From: Colletes latitarsis
Taxonomy: Eukaryota; Arthropoda; Insecta; Hymenoptera; Colletidae
Direction of reading: 5' to 3'
Assembly (NCBI RefSeq): GCF_051014445.1
Contig: NW_027488385.1
Coordinates: forward strand, 1,240,001-1,304,000
Length of the DNA: 64,000 nucleotides
Shown here: positions 1-11,932 of the stretch, one piece after another
Numbering within the stretch: the stretch's first letter is position 1
Layout: every line of letters starts with the position of its first letter
Position numbers and translations under genes: made by a program
Notes under the pieces: model-generated
Told to the model about the DNA's origin: nothing
Databases searched by the model: none
What the model saw: only the letters and a program-made list of their open reading frames with translations

Positions 1-49
1 AAAGTATGAGCCTGACGAGGGCAAATCCTAGACCTAACCCAGACCTAAC
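1..49. repeat. Partial monomer at left edge
   Basis: The last 49 bp of a monomer, from AAAGTATGAGCCTGACGAGG through the CCTAAC-rich tail, ends immediately before the first full unit at 50. The array therefore continues to the left of the window. The right end is cut almost exactly at a monomer boundary (base 64000 is the first base of the next unit), so it continues there too. Confidence 0.95.
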
Positions 50-100
50 ATGCGTTATCCTCTAAAATATTTATCAAGACCAGGTTTCATCGACTGTTTC

Positions 101-116
101 AGTGTGGTACCACACT
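101..116. other. Perfect 16-bp dyad centred on GGTACC (one example of many)
   Basis: AGTGTGGTACCACACT equals its own reverse complement. It occurs in monomers that read ACCACACTAC after the centre. The commoner ACCACATTAC monomers keep a 12-bp perfect dyad (TGTGGTACCACA) and ACCACTTTAC monomers keep 10 bp. Two common subtypes lose it: GTGGTCCCAC (central A to C change) and GTTGTACTTC. Outside the core, CAGGTTT or CTGGTTT to the left and AAACCAG to the right could extend an imperfect stem. A role as a protein-binding or structure-forming site is inference. Confidence 0.85.
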
Positions 117-202
117 ACTACGGGATCCCAACCAGAAAACACCCAGGATCTGTTCAACAAGTATGTGAAAAACGCGAAAGTATGAGCCTGATGAGAGCAA
201 AT

Positions 203-225
203 CCCAGACCTAACCCAGACCTAAC
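203..225. other. Telomere-like direct-repeat tail of the monomer (one example of many)
   Basis: The end of each monomer is built from CCTAAC, CCTAGAC and CCCAGAC units; here AGACCTAACCC is followed by AGACCTAACAT, an 11-bp direct repeat. Read on the other strand the tail contains GTTAGG and GGGTTAGG, which resembles TTAGG or TTAGGG telomere repeats. The tail varies between monomers (CTAACCTAGACC, CTAACCCAAACC, CTATCCCAGACC) and directly abuts the start of the next unit. Whether this reflects origin from telomere DNA or simple chance is not decided by the sequence. Confidence 0.6.
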
Positions 226-3200
226 ATGAATTATTCTCTAAAATATTGGTCGAAACCAGGTTTAATTGACTGTTTCAGTGTGGTCCCACATTACTACGTG
301 ATCCAAACCAGAAAAAACCCAGCATCCGTTCAACAAGTATGTGAAAAACGCGAAACTGTGAGCCTGATGAGGGCAAATCTTAGACCTAACCCAGACCAAA
401 GATGAGTTATCCTCTAAAATATTTCTCCAGACCAGGTTTCGTTGAATGTTTCAGTGTGGTACCACTTTACTACGTGATCCAATCCAGAAATAGCCCAGGA
501 TCTAGCCATGAAGTATGAGAAATATGCGAAAGTATGAGCCTGATGAGGGCAAATCCTATACCTAACCCAGACCTAACATGCGTTATCCTCTAAAATATTT
601 ATCAAGACCAGGTTTAAATGAATGTTTCAGTGTGGTACCACATTACTACGTGAACAAAACCAGAAAAAAACCCCGGATCTGATCAACGAGTATGTGAAGT
701 GTGCGAAAGTATGAGTCTGATGAGGGCAAATCAGACCTATCCCAGACCTCACTTGCAATATCCTGTAAAATATTGATCGAAACCAGGTTTAATTGACAGT
801 TTTAGTGTGGTACCACTTTACTACGTGATCCAAAGCAGAAAAAACCCTCGATCAGGTCAGCATGCATGTTAAAACTGCGTAAGTATGAGCCTGATGATGG
901 CAAATCCCTCACCTATCTCAGACCTAACATGCGTTATCCTCTAAAATATTTATCAAGACCAGGTTTAATTGAATGTTTCAGTGTGGTACCACATTACTAC
1001 GTCATACAATCCAGAAAAAGCCCGGGATCTAGCCATCAAGTATGAGAAATATGCGAAAGAATGAGTCTGATGAGGGCAAATCCCAGACCTATCCCAGACC
1101 TAACTTGCGTTATCCTCTAAAATATTGATCGAAACAAGGTTTAATCGACTGTTTCAGAGTGGTACCACATTACTACGTGATCCAAACCAGAATAAACCCA
1201 GGATCAGATCAACAAGTACGTGAAAAACGCGAATGTATGAGCCTGATTAGGGCGAATCCCAGACCTATCCCAGACCTAACTTGCGTTATCCTCTAAAATA
1301 TTGAGCGATACCAGGTTTAATGGACTGTTTCAGTGTGGTACCACATTACTACGTGATACAATCCTGAAACAGCCCAGGATCTAGCCATGAAGTATGAGAA
1401 ATATGCGAAAGGATGAGCCTGATGAGTGCAAATCCTAGACCTAACCCAAACCTAACATGCGTTATCCTCTATCATATTTATCAAGACCAGGTTTAATTGA
1501 ATGTTTCAGTGTGATACCACATTACTACGTGATCCAAAGCAGAAAAAACCCTCGATCAGGTCAACATGTATGTTAAAACTGCGAAAGTATGACCCTGATG
1601 AGTGCAAATCCCAGGCCTAACCTAGACCTAACTTGCGTTATCCTCTAAAATATTGATCGAAACCAGGTTTAATTGACTGTTTCAGTGTGGTACCACATTA
1701 CTACGTCATACAATCCAGAAAAAGCCCGGGATCTAGCCATCAAGTATGAGAAATATGCGAAAGAATGAGTCTGATGAGGGCAAATCCCAGACCTATCCCA
1801 GACCTAACATGCGTTATCCTCTAAAATATTTATCAAGACCAGGTTTAATTGATTGTTTCAGTGTGGACCCAAATTACTACGTGATCCAAACCAGAAAAAA
1901 CCCAGGATCCGTTCAACAAGTATGTGAAGAATGCGAAAGTATGAGTCTGATGAGTGAAAATCCCAGGCCTAACATAGACCTAACAAGCGTTATCCTCAAA
2001 AATATTGATCGAAACCTGGTTTAATCGACTGTTTCAGTGTGGTACCACATTACTATGTGGTCCAAACCAGAAAATAACCCAGGATCTGTTCAACGAGTAT
2101 GTGAAGTGTGCGAAAGTATGAGTCTGATGAGGTCAAATCCCAGGCCTAACCTAGACCTAACATGCGTTATCCTCAAAATATTGATCGAAACCTGGTTTAA
2201 TCGACCGTTTCAGTGTGGTACCACATTAGTATGTGATCCAAACCAGAAAATATCCCAGGATCCGTTCAACAAGTATGTGAAGAATGCGAAAGTATGAGTC
2301 GGATGAGTGAAAATCCCAGGCCTAACCTAGACCTAACATGCGTTATCCTCAAAATATTGATCAAAACCTGGTTCAATCGACTGTTTCAGTGTGGTACCAC
2401 ATTACTATGTGATCCAAACCAGAAAATAACCCAGGATATGTTCAACGAGTATGTGAAGTGTGCGAAAGTATGAGTCTGATGAGGGCAAATCCCAGACCTA
2501 TCCCAGACCTAACATGTGTTATCCTCTAAAATATTTATCAAGACCAGGTTTAATTGATTGTTTCAGTGTGGACCCACATTACTACGTGATCCAAACCAAA
2601 AAAAACCCAGGATCCGTTCAACAAGTATGTGAAGAATTCGAAAGTATGAGTCTGATGAGTGAAAAAACCAGGCCTGACCTAGACCTAACATGCGTTATCC
2701 TCTAAAATATTGAGCGAAACCAGGTTTAATGGACTGTTTCAGTGTGGTACCACACTACTACGGGATCCAAACCAGGAAAAACCCAGGATGTGTTGAACAA
2801 GTATGTGAAAAACGCGACAGTATGAGCCTGATGAGGGCAAATCCCAGACCTATCCCAGACCTAACTTGCGTTGTCCTCTAAAATATTGATGGAAACCAGG
2901 CTTAATTGACTGTTTCAGCGTGGTACCACATTACTACGTGATACAATCCAGAAACAGCCCAGGATCTAGCCATGAAGTATGAGCAATATGCGAAAGTATG
3001 AGCCTGATGAGGGCAAATCCTAGACCTAACCCAGACCTAACATGCGTTATCCTCTAAAATATTTATCAAGACCAGGTTTAATTGATTGTTTCAGTGTGGT
3101 CCCACATTACTACGTGATCCAAAACAGAAAAAACCCAGGATCTGTTCTACATGTATGAGAAATATGCGAAAGAATGAGTCTGATGAGGTCAAATCCCAGA

Positions 3201-3430
3201 CCTATCCCAGACTTAACTTGCGTTACCCTCTAAAATATTGATCGAAACCAGGTTTAATCGACTGTTTCAGCGTGGTATCACATTACTACTTGATACAATC
3301 CAGAAACAGCCCAGGATCTAGCCATGAAGTATGAGAAATATGCGAAAGTATGAGCCTGACGAGGGCAGATCCTAGACCTAACCCAAACCTAACATGCGTT
3401 ATCCTCTAAAATATTTATCAAGACCAGGTT

Positions 3431-4046
3431 TAATTGACAGTTTCAGTGTGGTCCCACATTACTACGTGATCCAAACCAGAAAAAACCCTCGATCTGGTCA
3501 ACATGCATGTTAAAACAGCGAAAGTATGACCCTGATGAGGGCAAATCACAGACCTAACCCAGACCTAACATGCGTTATCCTCTAAAATATTTATCAAGAC
3601 CAGGTTTAATTTAATGTTTCAGTGTGGTACCACATTACTACGTGATCCAAACCAGAAAAAACCCTGGATCTGTTCAACAAGTACGTGAAAAACGCGAAAC
3701 TGTGAGCCTGATGAGGGCAAATCTTAGACCTAACCTTGACCTAACATGCGTTATCCTCTAAAATATTTATCCAGACCAGGTTTCATTGAATGTTTCAGTG
3801 TGGTACCACTTTACTACGTGATCCAATCCAGAAATAGCCCAGGATCTAGCCATGAAGTATGAGAAATATGCGAAAGTATGAGCCCGATGAGGGCAAATCC
3901 TAGACCTAACCCAGTCCTAACATGCGTCATTCTCTAAAATATTTATCAAGACCAGGTTTAATTGAATGTTTCAGTGTGGTACCACACTACTACGTGATCC
4001 AAACCAGAAAAAACCCAGGATCTGTTCAACAAGTATGTGAAAAACG
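3431..4046. repeat. Copy 1 of a 2,640-bp-offset duplication
   Basis: This tract is nearly identical to 6071-6686, exactly 15 x 176 bp further on. It includes the rare features CTCGATCTGG, TTTAATGTTTC and CCAGTCCTAAC. One visible difference is GCGTCATTC here against GCGTTATTC in the second copy. After 4046 the two diverge; the second copy rejoins material like that starting at 4402, so it lacks about two monomers. Confidence 0.85.
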
Positions 4047-4401
4047 CGAAACTATGAGCCTGATGAGGGCAAATCCTAGACCTAACCCAAACCTAACATG
4101 CGTTATCCTCTAAAATATTTATCAAGACCAGGTTTAATTGAATGTTTCAGTGTGGTACCACATTACTACGTGAAACAAACCAGAAAAAAACAAGGATCAG
4201 TTCAACAAGTATGTGAAGAATGCGAAAGTATGAGTCTGATGAGTGAAAACCCCAGGGCTAACCTAGACCTAACATGAATTGTTCTCTAAAATAGTGATCG
4301 AAACCAGGTTTAATTGACTGTTTCAGTGTGGTCCCACATTACTACGTGATCCAAACCAGAAAAACCCAGGATCCGTTCAACAAGTATGTGAAGAATGCGA
4401 A

Positions 4402-5680
4402 AGTATGAGTCTGATGAGGGCAAATCCTAGACATAACCCAGACCTAACATGCGTTATCCTCTAAAATATTTATCAAGACCTGGTTTAATTGAATGTTTCA
4501 GTGTGGTACCACATTACTACGTGATGCAATCCAGAAAAGCCCAGGATCTAGCCATCAAGTTTGAGAAATATGCGAAAGAATGAGCCTGATGAGGGCAAAT
4601 CCTTGACCTAACCCAGACCTAACATGCGCTATCCTCTAAAATATTGATCGCAACCAAGTTTAATGGACTGTTTCAGTGTGGTACCACACTACTACGTGAT
4701 CCAAACCAGAAAAAACCCAGGATCTGTTCAACAAGTATGTGAAAAACGCGAAAGTATGGGTCTGATGAGGTCAAATCCCAGACCTATCCCAGACTTAACT
4801 TGCGTTACCCTCTAAAATATTGATCGAAACCAGGTTTAATCGACTGTTTCAGCGTGGTATCACATTACTACTCGATACAATCCAGAAACAGCCCAGGATC
4901 TAGCCATGAAGTATGAGAAATATGCGAAAGTATGAGCCTGACGAGGGCAGATCCTACACCTAACCCAAACCTAACATGCGTTATCCTCTAAAATATTTAT
5001 CAAGACCAGGTTTAATTGAATGTTTCAGTGTGGTACCACATTACTACGTGAACCAAACCAGAAAAAACCCAGGATCCGTTCAACAAGTATGTTAAAACTG
5101 CGACAGTATGATCCTGATGAGGGCAAATCCCAGGCCTAACCTAGACCTAATATGCGTTGTCCTCTAAAATATTGATGGAAACCAGGTTTAATTGACTGTT
5201 TCAGTGTTGTACTTCATTACTACGTTATGCAATCCAGACAAAGCCCAGAATCTAGCCATCAAGTATGAGAAATATGCGAAAGAATGAGCCTGATAAGAGC
5301 AAATCCCAGACCTAACCTAGACCTAACATGAATTATTTTCTAAAATATTTATCGAAACCGGGTTTAATTGACTGTTTCAGTGTGGTCCCACATTACTACG
5401 TGATACAAACCAGAAAAAAACCCAGGATCCGTTCAAGAAGCATGTGAAGAATGCGAAACTATGAGTCTGATGAGGGCAAATCCTAGACCTAACCCAAACC
5501 TAACATGCGTTATCCTCTAAAATATTTATCAAGACCAGGTTTAATTGAATGTTTCAGTGTGGTACCACATTACTACGTGAACCAAACCAGAAAATAACCC
5601 AGGATCTGTCCAACAAGTATGTGAAGACTGCGAAAGTATGAGTCTGATGAGGGCAAATCCTAGACATAACCCAGACCTAA
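4402..5680. repeat. Triplicated multi-monomer block, copy 1
   Basis: Contains, in order, the AGAAAAGCCC shortened A-run variant, the ATGCGCTATCC head with GATCGCAACC, the GCGTGGTATCAC variant, TTAAAACTGCGACAG, and TTGTACTTC with ACGTTATGC. The same order recurs at 6691-7750 and, in part, at 7791-8850. The CTCGATACAA variant at 4871 is shared with 8041 but not with 7160 (CTTGATACAA), so copy 3 is closer to copy 1 at that site. Confidence 0.8.
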
Positions 5681-6070
5681 CATGCGTTATCCTCTAAAAT
5701 ATTTATCAAGACCAGGTTTAATTGATTGTTTCAGTGTGGTCCCACATTACTACGTGATCCAAAACAGAAAAAACCCAGGATCTGTTCTACATGTATGAGA
5801 AATATGCGAAAGAATGAGCCTGATGAGAGCAAATCCCAGACCTAACCTAGACCTAACATGAATTATTCTCTAAAATATTGATCGAAACCAGGTTTAATTG
5901 ACTGTTTCAGTGTGGTCCCACATTACTACGTGATGCAATCTAGAAAAAACCCAGGATCCGTTCAACAAGTATGTGAAGAATGCGAAAGTATGAGTCTGGT
6001 GAGTGAAAAACCCAGGCCTAACTTAGACCTAACATGAATTATTCTCTAAAATATTGATCAAAACCAGATT

Positions 6071-6686
6071 TAATTGACAGTTTCAGTGTGGTCCCACATT
6101 ACTACGTGATCCAAACCAGAAAAAACCCTCGATCTGGTCAACATGCATGTTAAAACAGCGAAAGTATGACCCTGATGAGGGCAAATCACAGACCTAACCC
6201 AGACCTAACATGCGTTATCCTCTAAAATATTTATCAAGACCAGGTTTAATTTAATGTTTCAGTGTGGTACCACATTACTACGTGATCCAAACCAGAAAAA
6301 ACCCTGGATCTGTTCAACAAGTACGTGAAAAACGCGAAACTGTGAGCCTGATGAGGGCAAATCTTAGACCTAACCTTGACCTAACATGCGTTATCCTCTA
6401 AAATATTTATCCAGACCAGGTTTCATTGAATGTTTCAGTGTGGTACCACTTTACTACGTGATCCAATCCAGAAATAGCCCAGGATCTAGCCATGAAGTAT
6501 GAGAAATATGCGAAAGTATGAGCCCGATGAGGGCAAATCCTAGACCTAACCCAGTCCTAACATGCGTTATTCTCTAAAATATTTATCAAGACCAGGTTTA
6601 ATTGAATGTTTCAGTGTGGTACCACACTACTACGTGATCCAAACCAGAAAAAACCCAGGATCTGTTCAACAAGTATGTGAAAAACG
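6071..6686. repeat. Copy 2 of the 2,640-bp-offset duplication
   Basis: Matches 3431-4046 at offset 2,640 with very few differences. From about 6691 it continues with sequence matching the stretch from 4402 (offset 2,289 = 13 monomers + 1), so two monomers present in the first copy (about 4047-4401) are absent here. Confidence 0.85.
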
Positions 6687-6690
6687 CGAA

Positions 6691-7750
6691 AGTATGAGTC
6701 TGATGAGGGCAAATCCTAGACATAACCCAGACCTAACATGCGTTATCCTCTAAAATATTTATCAAGACCTGGTTTAATTGAATGTTTCAGTGTGGTACCA
6801 CATTACTACGTGATGCAATCCAGAAAAGCCCAGGATCTAGCCATCAAGTTTGAGAAATATGCGAAAGAATGAGCCTGATGAGGGCAAATCCTTGACCTAA
6901 CCTAGACCTAACATGCGCTATCCTCTAAAATATTGATCGCAACCAAGTTTAATGGACTGTTTCAGTGTGGTACCACACTACTACGTGATCCAAACCAGAA
7001 AAAACCCAGGATCTGTTCAACAAGTATGTGAAAAACGCGAAAGTATGAGTCTGATGAGGTCAAATCCCAGACCTATCCCAGACTTAACTTGCGTTACCCT
7101 CTAAAATATTGATCGAAACCAGGTTTAATCGACTGTTTCAGCGTGGTATCACATTACTACTTGATACAATCCAGAAACAGCCCAGGATCTAGCCATGAAG
7201 TATGAGAAATATGCGAAAGTATGAGCCTGACGAGGGCAGATCCTAGACCTAACCCAAACCTAACATGCGTTATCCTCTAAAATATTTATCAAGACCAGGT
7301 TTAATTGAATGTTTCAGTGTGGTACCACATTACTACGTGAACCAAACCAGAAAAAACCCAGGATCCGTTCAACAAGTATGTTAAAACTGCGACAGTATGA
7401 TCCTGATGAGGGCAAATCCCAGGCCTAACCTAGACCTAATATGCGTTGTCCTCTAAAATATTGATGGAAACCAGGTTTAATTGACTGTTTCAGTGTTGTA
7501 CTTCATTACTACGTTATGCAATCCAGAAAAAGCCCAGAATCTAGCCATCAAGTATGAGAAATATGCGAAAGAATGAGCCTGATAAGAGCAAATCCCAGAC
7601 CTAACCTAGACCTAACATGAATTATTTTCTAAAATATTTATCGAAACCAGGTTTAATTGACTGTTTCAGTGTGGTCCCACATTACTACGTGATCCAAACC
7701 AGAAAAAAACCCAGGATCCGTTCAAGAAGCATGTGAAGAATGCGAAACTA
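6691..7750. repeat. Triplicated multi-monomer block, copy 2
   Basis: Follows the same variant order as 4402-5680. It is followed without spacer by copy 3, which re-enters at the ATGCGCTATCC monomer near 7793. The offset from copy 2 to copy 3 is 881 bp (5 monomers + 1), for example the CAGTGTTGTA sites at 7491 and 8372. Confidence 0.8.
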
Positions 7751-7790
7751 TGAGCCTGATGAGGGCAAATCCTAGACCTAACCCAGACCT

Positions 7791-8850
7791 AACATGCGCT
7801 ATCCTCTAAAATATTGATCGCAACCAAGTTTAATGGACTGTTTCAGTGTGGTACCACATTACTACGTGAAACAAACCAGAAAAAAACAAGGATCAGTTCA
7901 ACAAGTATGTGAAAAACGCGAAAGTATGGGTCTGATGAGGTCAAATCCCAGACCTATCCCAGACTTAACTTGCGTTACCCTCTAAAATATTGATCGAAAC
8001 CAGGTTTAATCGACTGTTTCAGCGTGGTATCACATTACTACTCGATACAATCCAGAAACAGCCCAGGATCTAGCCATGAAGTATGAGAAATATGCGAAAG
8101 TATGAGCCTGACGAGGGCAGATCCTACACCTAACCCAAACCTAACATGCGTTATCCTCTAAAATATTTATCAAGTCCAGGTTTAATTGAATGTTTCAGTG
8201 TGGTACCACATTACTACGTGAACCAAACCAGAAAAAACCCAGGATCCGTTCAACAAGTATGTTAAAACTGCGACAGTATGATCCTGATGAGGGCAAATCC
8301 CAGGCCTAACCTAGACCTAATATGCGTTGTCCTCTAAAATATTGATGGAAACCAGGTTTAATTGACTGTTTCAGTGTTGTACTTCATTACTACGTTATGC
8401 AATCCAGAAAAAGCCCAGAATCTAGCCATCAAGTATGAGAAATATGCGAAAGAATGAGCCTGATAAGAGCAAATCCCAGACCTAACCTAGACCTAACATG
8501 AATTATTTTCTAAAATATTTATCGAAACCGGGTTTAATTGACTGTTTCAGTGTGGTCCCACATTACTACGTGATACAAACCAGAAAAAAACCCAGGATCC
8601 GTTCAAGAAGCATGTGAAGAATGCGAAACTATGAGTCTGATGAGGGCAAATCCTAGACCTAACCCAAACCTAACATGCGTTATCCTCTAAAATATTTATC
8701 AAGACCAGGTTTAATTGAATGTTTCAGTGTGGTACCACATTACTACGTGAACCAAACCAGAAAATAACCCAGGATCTGTCCAACAAGTATGTGAAGACTG
8801 CGAAAGTATGAGTCTGATGAGGGCAAATCCTAGACATAACCCAGACCTAA
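7791..8850. repeat. Triplicated multi-monomer block, copy 3
   Basis: About six monomers, matching 4620-5680 at an offset of 3,170 bp (18 monomers + 2). The match continues through the rare GACATAACCC tail at about 8832, then ends as the next unit begins ATGTGTTATCC. Together with copy 2 it forms a short 5-monomer tandem HOR. Confidence 0.8.
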
Positions 8851-8985
8851 CATGTGTTATCCTCTAAAATATTTATCAAGACCAGGTTTAATTGAATGTT
8901 TCAGTGTGGTACCACATTACTACGTGATCCAATCCAGAAAAAGCCCAGGATCTAGCCATCAAGTATGAGTAATATGCGAAAGAAT

Positions 8986-9860
8986 GAGTCTGATGAGTGA
9001 AAATCCCAGGCCTAACCTAGACCTAACATGCGTTATCCTCAAAAATATTGATCGAAACCTGGTTTAATCGACTGTTTCAGTGTGGTACCACATTACTATG
9101 TGATCCAAACCAGAAAATAACCCAGGATCTGTTCAACGAGTATGTGAAGGGTGCGAAGGTATGAGTCTGATGAGGTCAAATCCCAGACCTATCCCAGACC
9201 TAACTTGCGTTATCCTCTAACATATTGATCGAAACGAGGTTTAATCGACTGTTTCAGTGTGGTACCACATAACTACGTGATCCAAACCAGAAAAACACCA
9301 GGATCAGTTCAACAAGTACGTGAAAAACGCGAATGTATGAGCCTGATTAGGGCGAATCCCAGACCTATCCCAGACCTAACTTGCGTTATCCTCTAAAATA
9401 TTGAGCGAAACCAGGTTTAATGGACTGTTTCAGTGTGGTACCACATTACTACGTGATACAATCCAGAAACAGCCCAGGATCTAGCCATGAAGTATGAGAA
9501 ATATGCGAAAGGATGAGCCTGATGAGTGCAAATCCTAGACCTAACCCAAACCTAACATGCGTTATCCTCTAAAATATTTATCATGACCAGGTTTAATTGA
9601 ATGTTTCAGTGTGGTACCACATTACTACGTGATCCAAACCAGAAAAAACCGAGGATCCGTACAACAGGTATGTGAAGAATGCGAAAGTATGAGTCTGATC
9701 AGTGAAAATCTCAGGCCTTACCTAGACCTAACTTGCGTTGTCTTCTAAAATATTGATGGAAACCTGGTTTCATTGACTGTTTCAGTGTGGTACTACATTA
9801 CTACGTGATGCAATCTAGAAAAAGCCCAGGCTCTAGCCATCAAGTATGAGAAATATGCGA
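8986..9860. repeat. 28-monomer-offset duplication, segment 1 copy 1
   Basis: Matches 13917-14791 at an offset of 4,931 bp (28 monomers + 3). Shared rare features are GTGCGAAGGT (9151 and 14082), GAAACGAGG, GGGCGAATCC with CTGATTAGG, ATCATGACCAGG, and TCTCAGGCCTTACC. The shared rare variants make a block duplication far more likely than parallel mutation. Confidence 0.85.
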
Positions 9861-10161
9861 AAGGATGAGCCTGATGAGTGCAAATCCTAGACCTAACCCA
9901 AACCTAACATGCGTTATCCTCTAAAATATTTATCATGACCAGGTTTAATTGAATGTTTCAGTGTGGTACCACATTACTACGTGATCCAAACCAGAAAAAA
10001 CCGAGGATCCGTACAACAGGTATGTGAAGAATGCGAAAGTATGAGTCTGATCAGTGAAAATCTCAGGCCTTACCTAGACCTAACTTGCGTTGTCTTCTAA
10101 AATATTGATGGAAACCTGGTTTCATTGACTGTTTCAGTGTGGTACTACATTACTACGTGAT
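9490..10161. repeat. Recent 2-monomer tandem duplication (352 bp)
   Basis: The stretch 9490-9809 appears identical to 9842-10161, an offset of exactly 352 bp. Both carry AAAGGATGAGCC, ATCATGACCAGG, CCGTACAACAGG and TCTCAGGCCTTACC. The copies stop matching after TACTACGTGAT (GCAATCTAG against CCAATCCAG). The partner block near 14430-14740 has this pair only once, so the dimer expansion happened after, or on only one side of, the larger duplication. Confidence 0.88.
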
Positions 10162-10395
10162 CCAATCCAGAAATAGCCCAGGATCTAGCCATGAAGTATG
10201 AGAAATATGCGAAAGTATGAGCCTGATGGGGGCAAATCCTAGACCTAACCCAGACCTAACATGCGTTATCCTCTAAAATATTTTTCAAGACCAGGTTTAA
10301 TTGAATGTTTCAGTGTGGTACCACATTACTACGTGATGCAATCCAGAAAAAGCCCAGGATCAAGCCATCAAGTTTGAGAAATATGCGAAAGAATG

Positions 10396-11932
10396 AGCCT
10401 GATGAGGGCAAATACTAGACCTAACCCAGACCTAACATGCGTTATCCTCTAAAATATTGATCGCAACCAGGTTTAATGGACTCTTTCAGTGTGGTACCAC
10501 ACTACTACGTGATCCAAACCAGAAAAAACCCAGGATCTGTTCAACAAGTATGTGAAAAACGCGAAAGTATGAGCCTGATGAGGGCAAATCTTAGACCTAA
10601 CCCAGACCTAAGATGCGTTATCCTCTAAAATATTTATCCAGACCAGGTTTCATTGAATGTTTCAGTGTGGTACCACTTTACTACGTGATCCAATCCAGAA
10701 ATAGCCCAGGATCTAGCCACGAAGTATGAGAAATATGCGAAAGAATGAGCCTGATGAGAGCAAATCCTAGACCTAACCTAGACCTTACATGCGTTGTCCT
10801 CTAAAATATTGAGCGAAACCAGGTTTAATGGACTGTTTCAGTGTGGTACCACACTACTTCGTGATCCAAACCAGAAAAAACCCAGGATCTGTTCAACAAG
10901 TATGTGAAAAACGCTAAACTGTGAGCCTGATGAGAGCAAATCCCAGACCTAACCTAGACCTTACATGCGTTATCCTCTAAAATATTGAGCGAAACCAGGT
11001 TTAATGGACTGTTTCAGTGTGGTCCCACATTACTACGTGATCCAAACCAGAAATAACCCAGGATCCGTACAACAAGTATGTGAAAAACGCGAAAGTATGA
11101 GCCTGATGAGGGCAAATCCCAGACATATCCCAGACCTAACTTGCGTTGTCCTCTAAGATATTGATGGAAACCAGGTTTAATTGACTGTTTCAGTGTTGTA
11201 CTTCATTACTACGTGATGCAATCCAGAAAAAGCCCAGGATCTAGCCACGAAGTATGAGAAATATGCGAAAGAATGAGCCTGATGAGTGCAAATCCCAGAC
11301 CTGACGTAGACCTAACATGAATTATTCTCTAAAATATTGATGGAAACCAGGTTTAATTGACTGTTTCAGTGTGGTCCCACATTACTACGTGATCCAAACC
11401 AGAAAAAAACCCAGGATCCGTTCAACAAGTATGTGAAGAATGCGAAAGTATGAGTCTGATGAGTGAAAATCCCAGGCCTAACCTAGACCTAACATGCGTT
11501 GTCCTCTAGAATATTGATGGAAACCAGGTTTAATTGACTGTTTCAGTGTTGTACTTCATTACTACGTGATGCAATCCAGAAAAAGCCCAGGATCTAGCCA
11601 TCAAGTATCAGAAATATGCGAAAGAATGAACCTGATGAGAGCAAATACCAGACCTAACCTAGACCTAACATGAATTATTCTCTAAAATATTGATCGAAAC
11701 CAGGTTTAATTGACTGTTTCAGTGTTGTACTTCATTACTACGTGATGCAATCCAGAAAAAGCCCAGGATCTAGCCATCAAGTATGAGAAATATGCGAAAG
11801 AATGAGCCTGATGGGAGCAAATCCGTGACCTAACCTAGACCTAACATGAATTATTCTCTAAAATATTGATCAAAACCAGGTTTATTTGACTGTTTCAGTG
11901 TGGTACCACATTACTACGTGATCCAATCCAGA
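10396..11932. repeat. 28/29-monomer-offset duplication, segment 2 copy 1
   Basis: Matches 15327-17039. The offset is 4,931 bp at the start (GGGCAAATAC at 10406 and 15337) and 5,107 bp at the end (ATCCGTGACC at 11821 and 16928). Copy 2 therefore holds one extra monomer, near 16.0 kb. Shared rare features include CTTCGTGATCC with AACGCTAAACTG, CTAAGATATTGATGG and ATCAGAAATATGCG. Confidence 0.83.

Larger units (their letters stand above)
50..225. repeat. First complete monomer (reference for unit anatomy)
   Basis: Used here to describe the unit. Positions 1-34 are a variable head (here ATGCGTTATCC, AT-rich CTAAAATATT, then TATCAAGACC). Positions about 35-50 are CAGGTTT plus a variable TTGACTG/TTGAATG/TGGACTG. 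Positions 51-70 hold the GGTACC dyad. Positions 71-95 are TACTACGTGATCC and an A-run. Positions 96-130 are the second variable block (GGATCTGTTCAACAAG, GGATCTAGCCAT or TCGATCAGGTC types). Positions 131-150 are TATGAGNCTGATGAG. Positions 151-176 are the CCTAAC-like tail. Across the window these blocks occur in different combinations. Confidence 0.9.
50..3430. repeat. Divergent satellite block, no clear HOR
   Basis: About 19 monomers of mixed subtype. Internal similarities are short: a stretch of roughly 130 bp around 973-1103 recurs around 1677-1807 (offset 704 = 4 x 176), marked by the rare GTCATACAAT at 1001 and 1705. Three consecutive units with CCTCAAAA heads and GAAACCTGG lie at about 1990-2370, suggesting local spread of one subtype. 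The rare CTCGATC subtype is present here (near 845 and 1552). No gene or unrelated sequence is seen. Confidence 0.8.

Noticed and set aside
101..116. Palindrome as a bacterial operator or rho-independent terminator
   Set aside because: There is no gene for it to serve, no loop between the arms, no following T-run, and it recurs with the satellite unit.
1240..1260. CENP-B-box-like motif
   Set aside because: I looked for TTCG....A..CGGG in the recurrent variants (including CTTCGTGATCC units) and found only partial resemblance, without the CGGG half.
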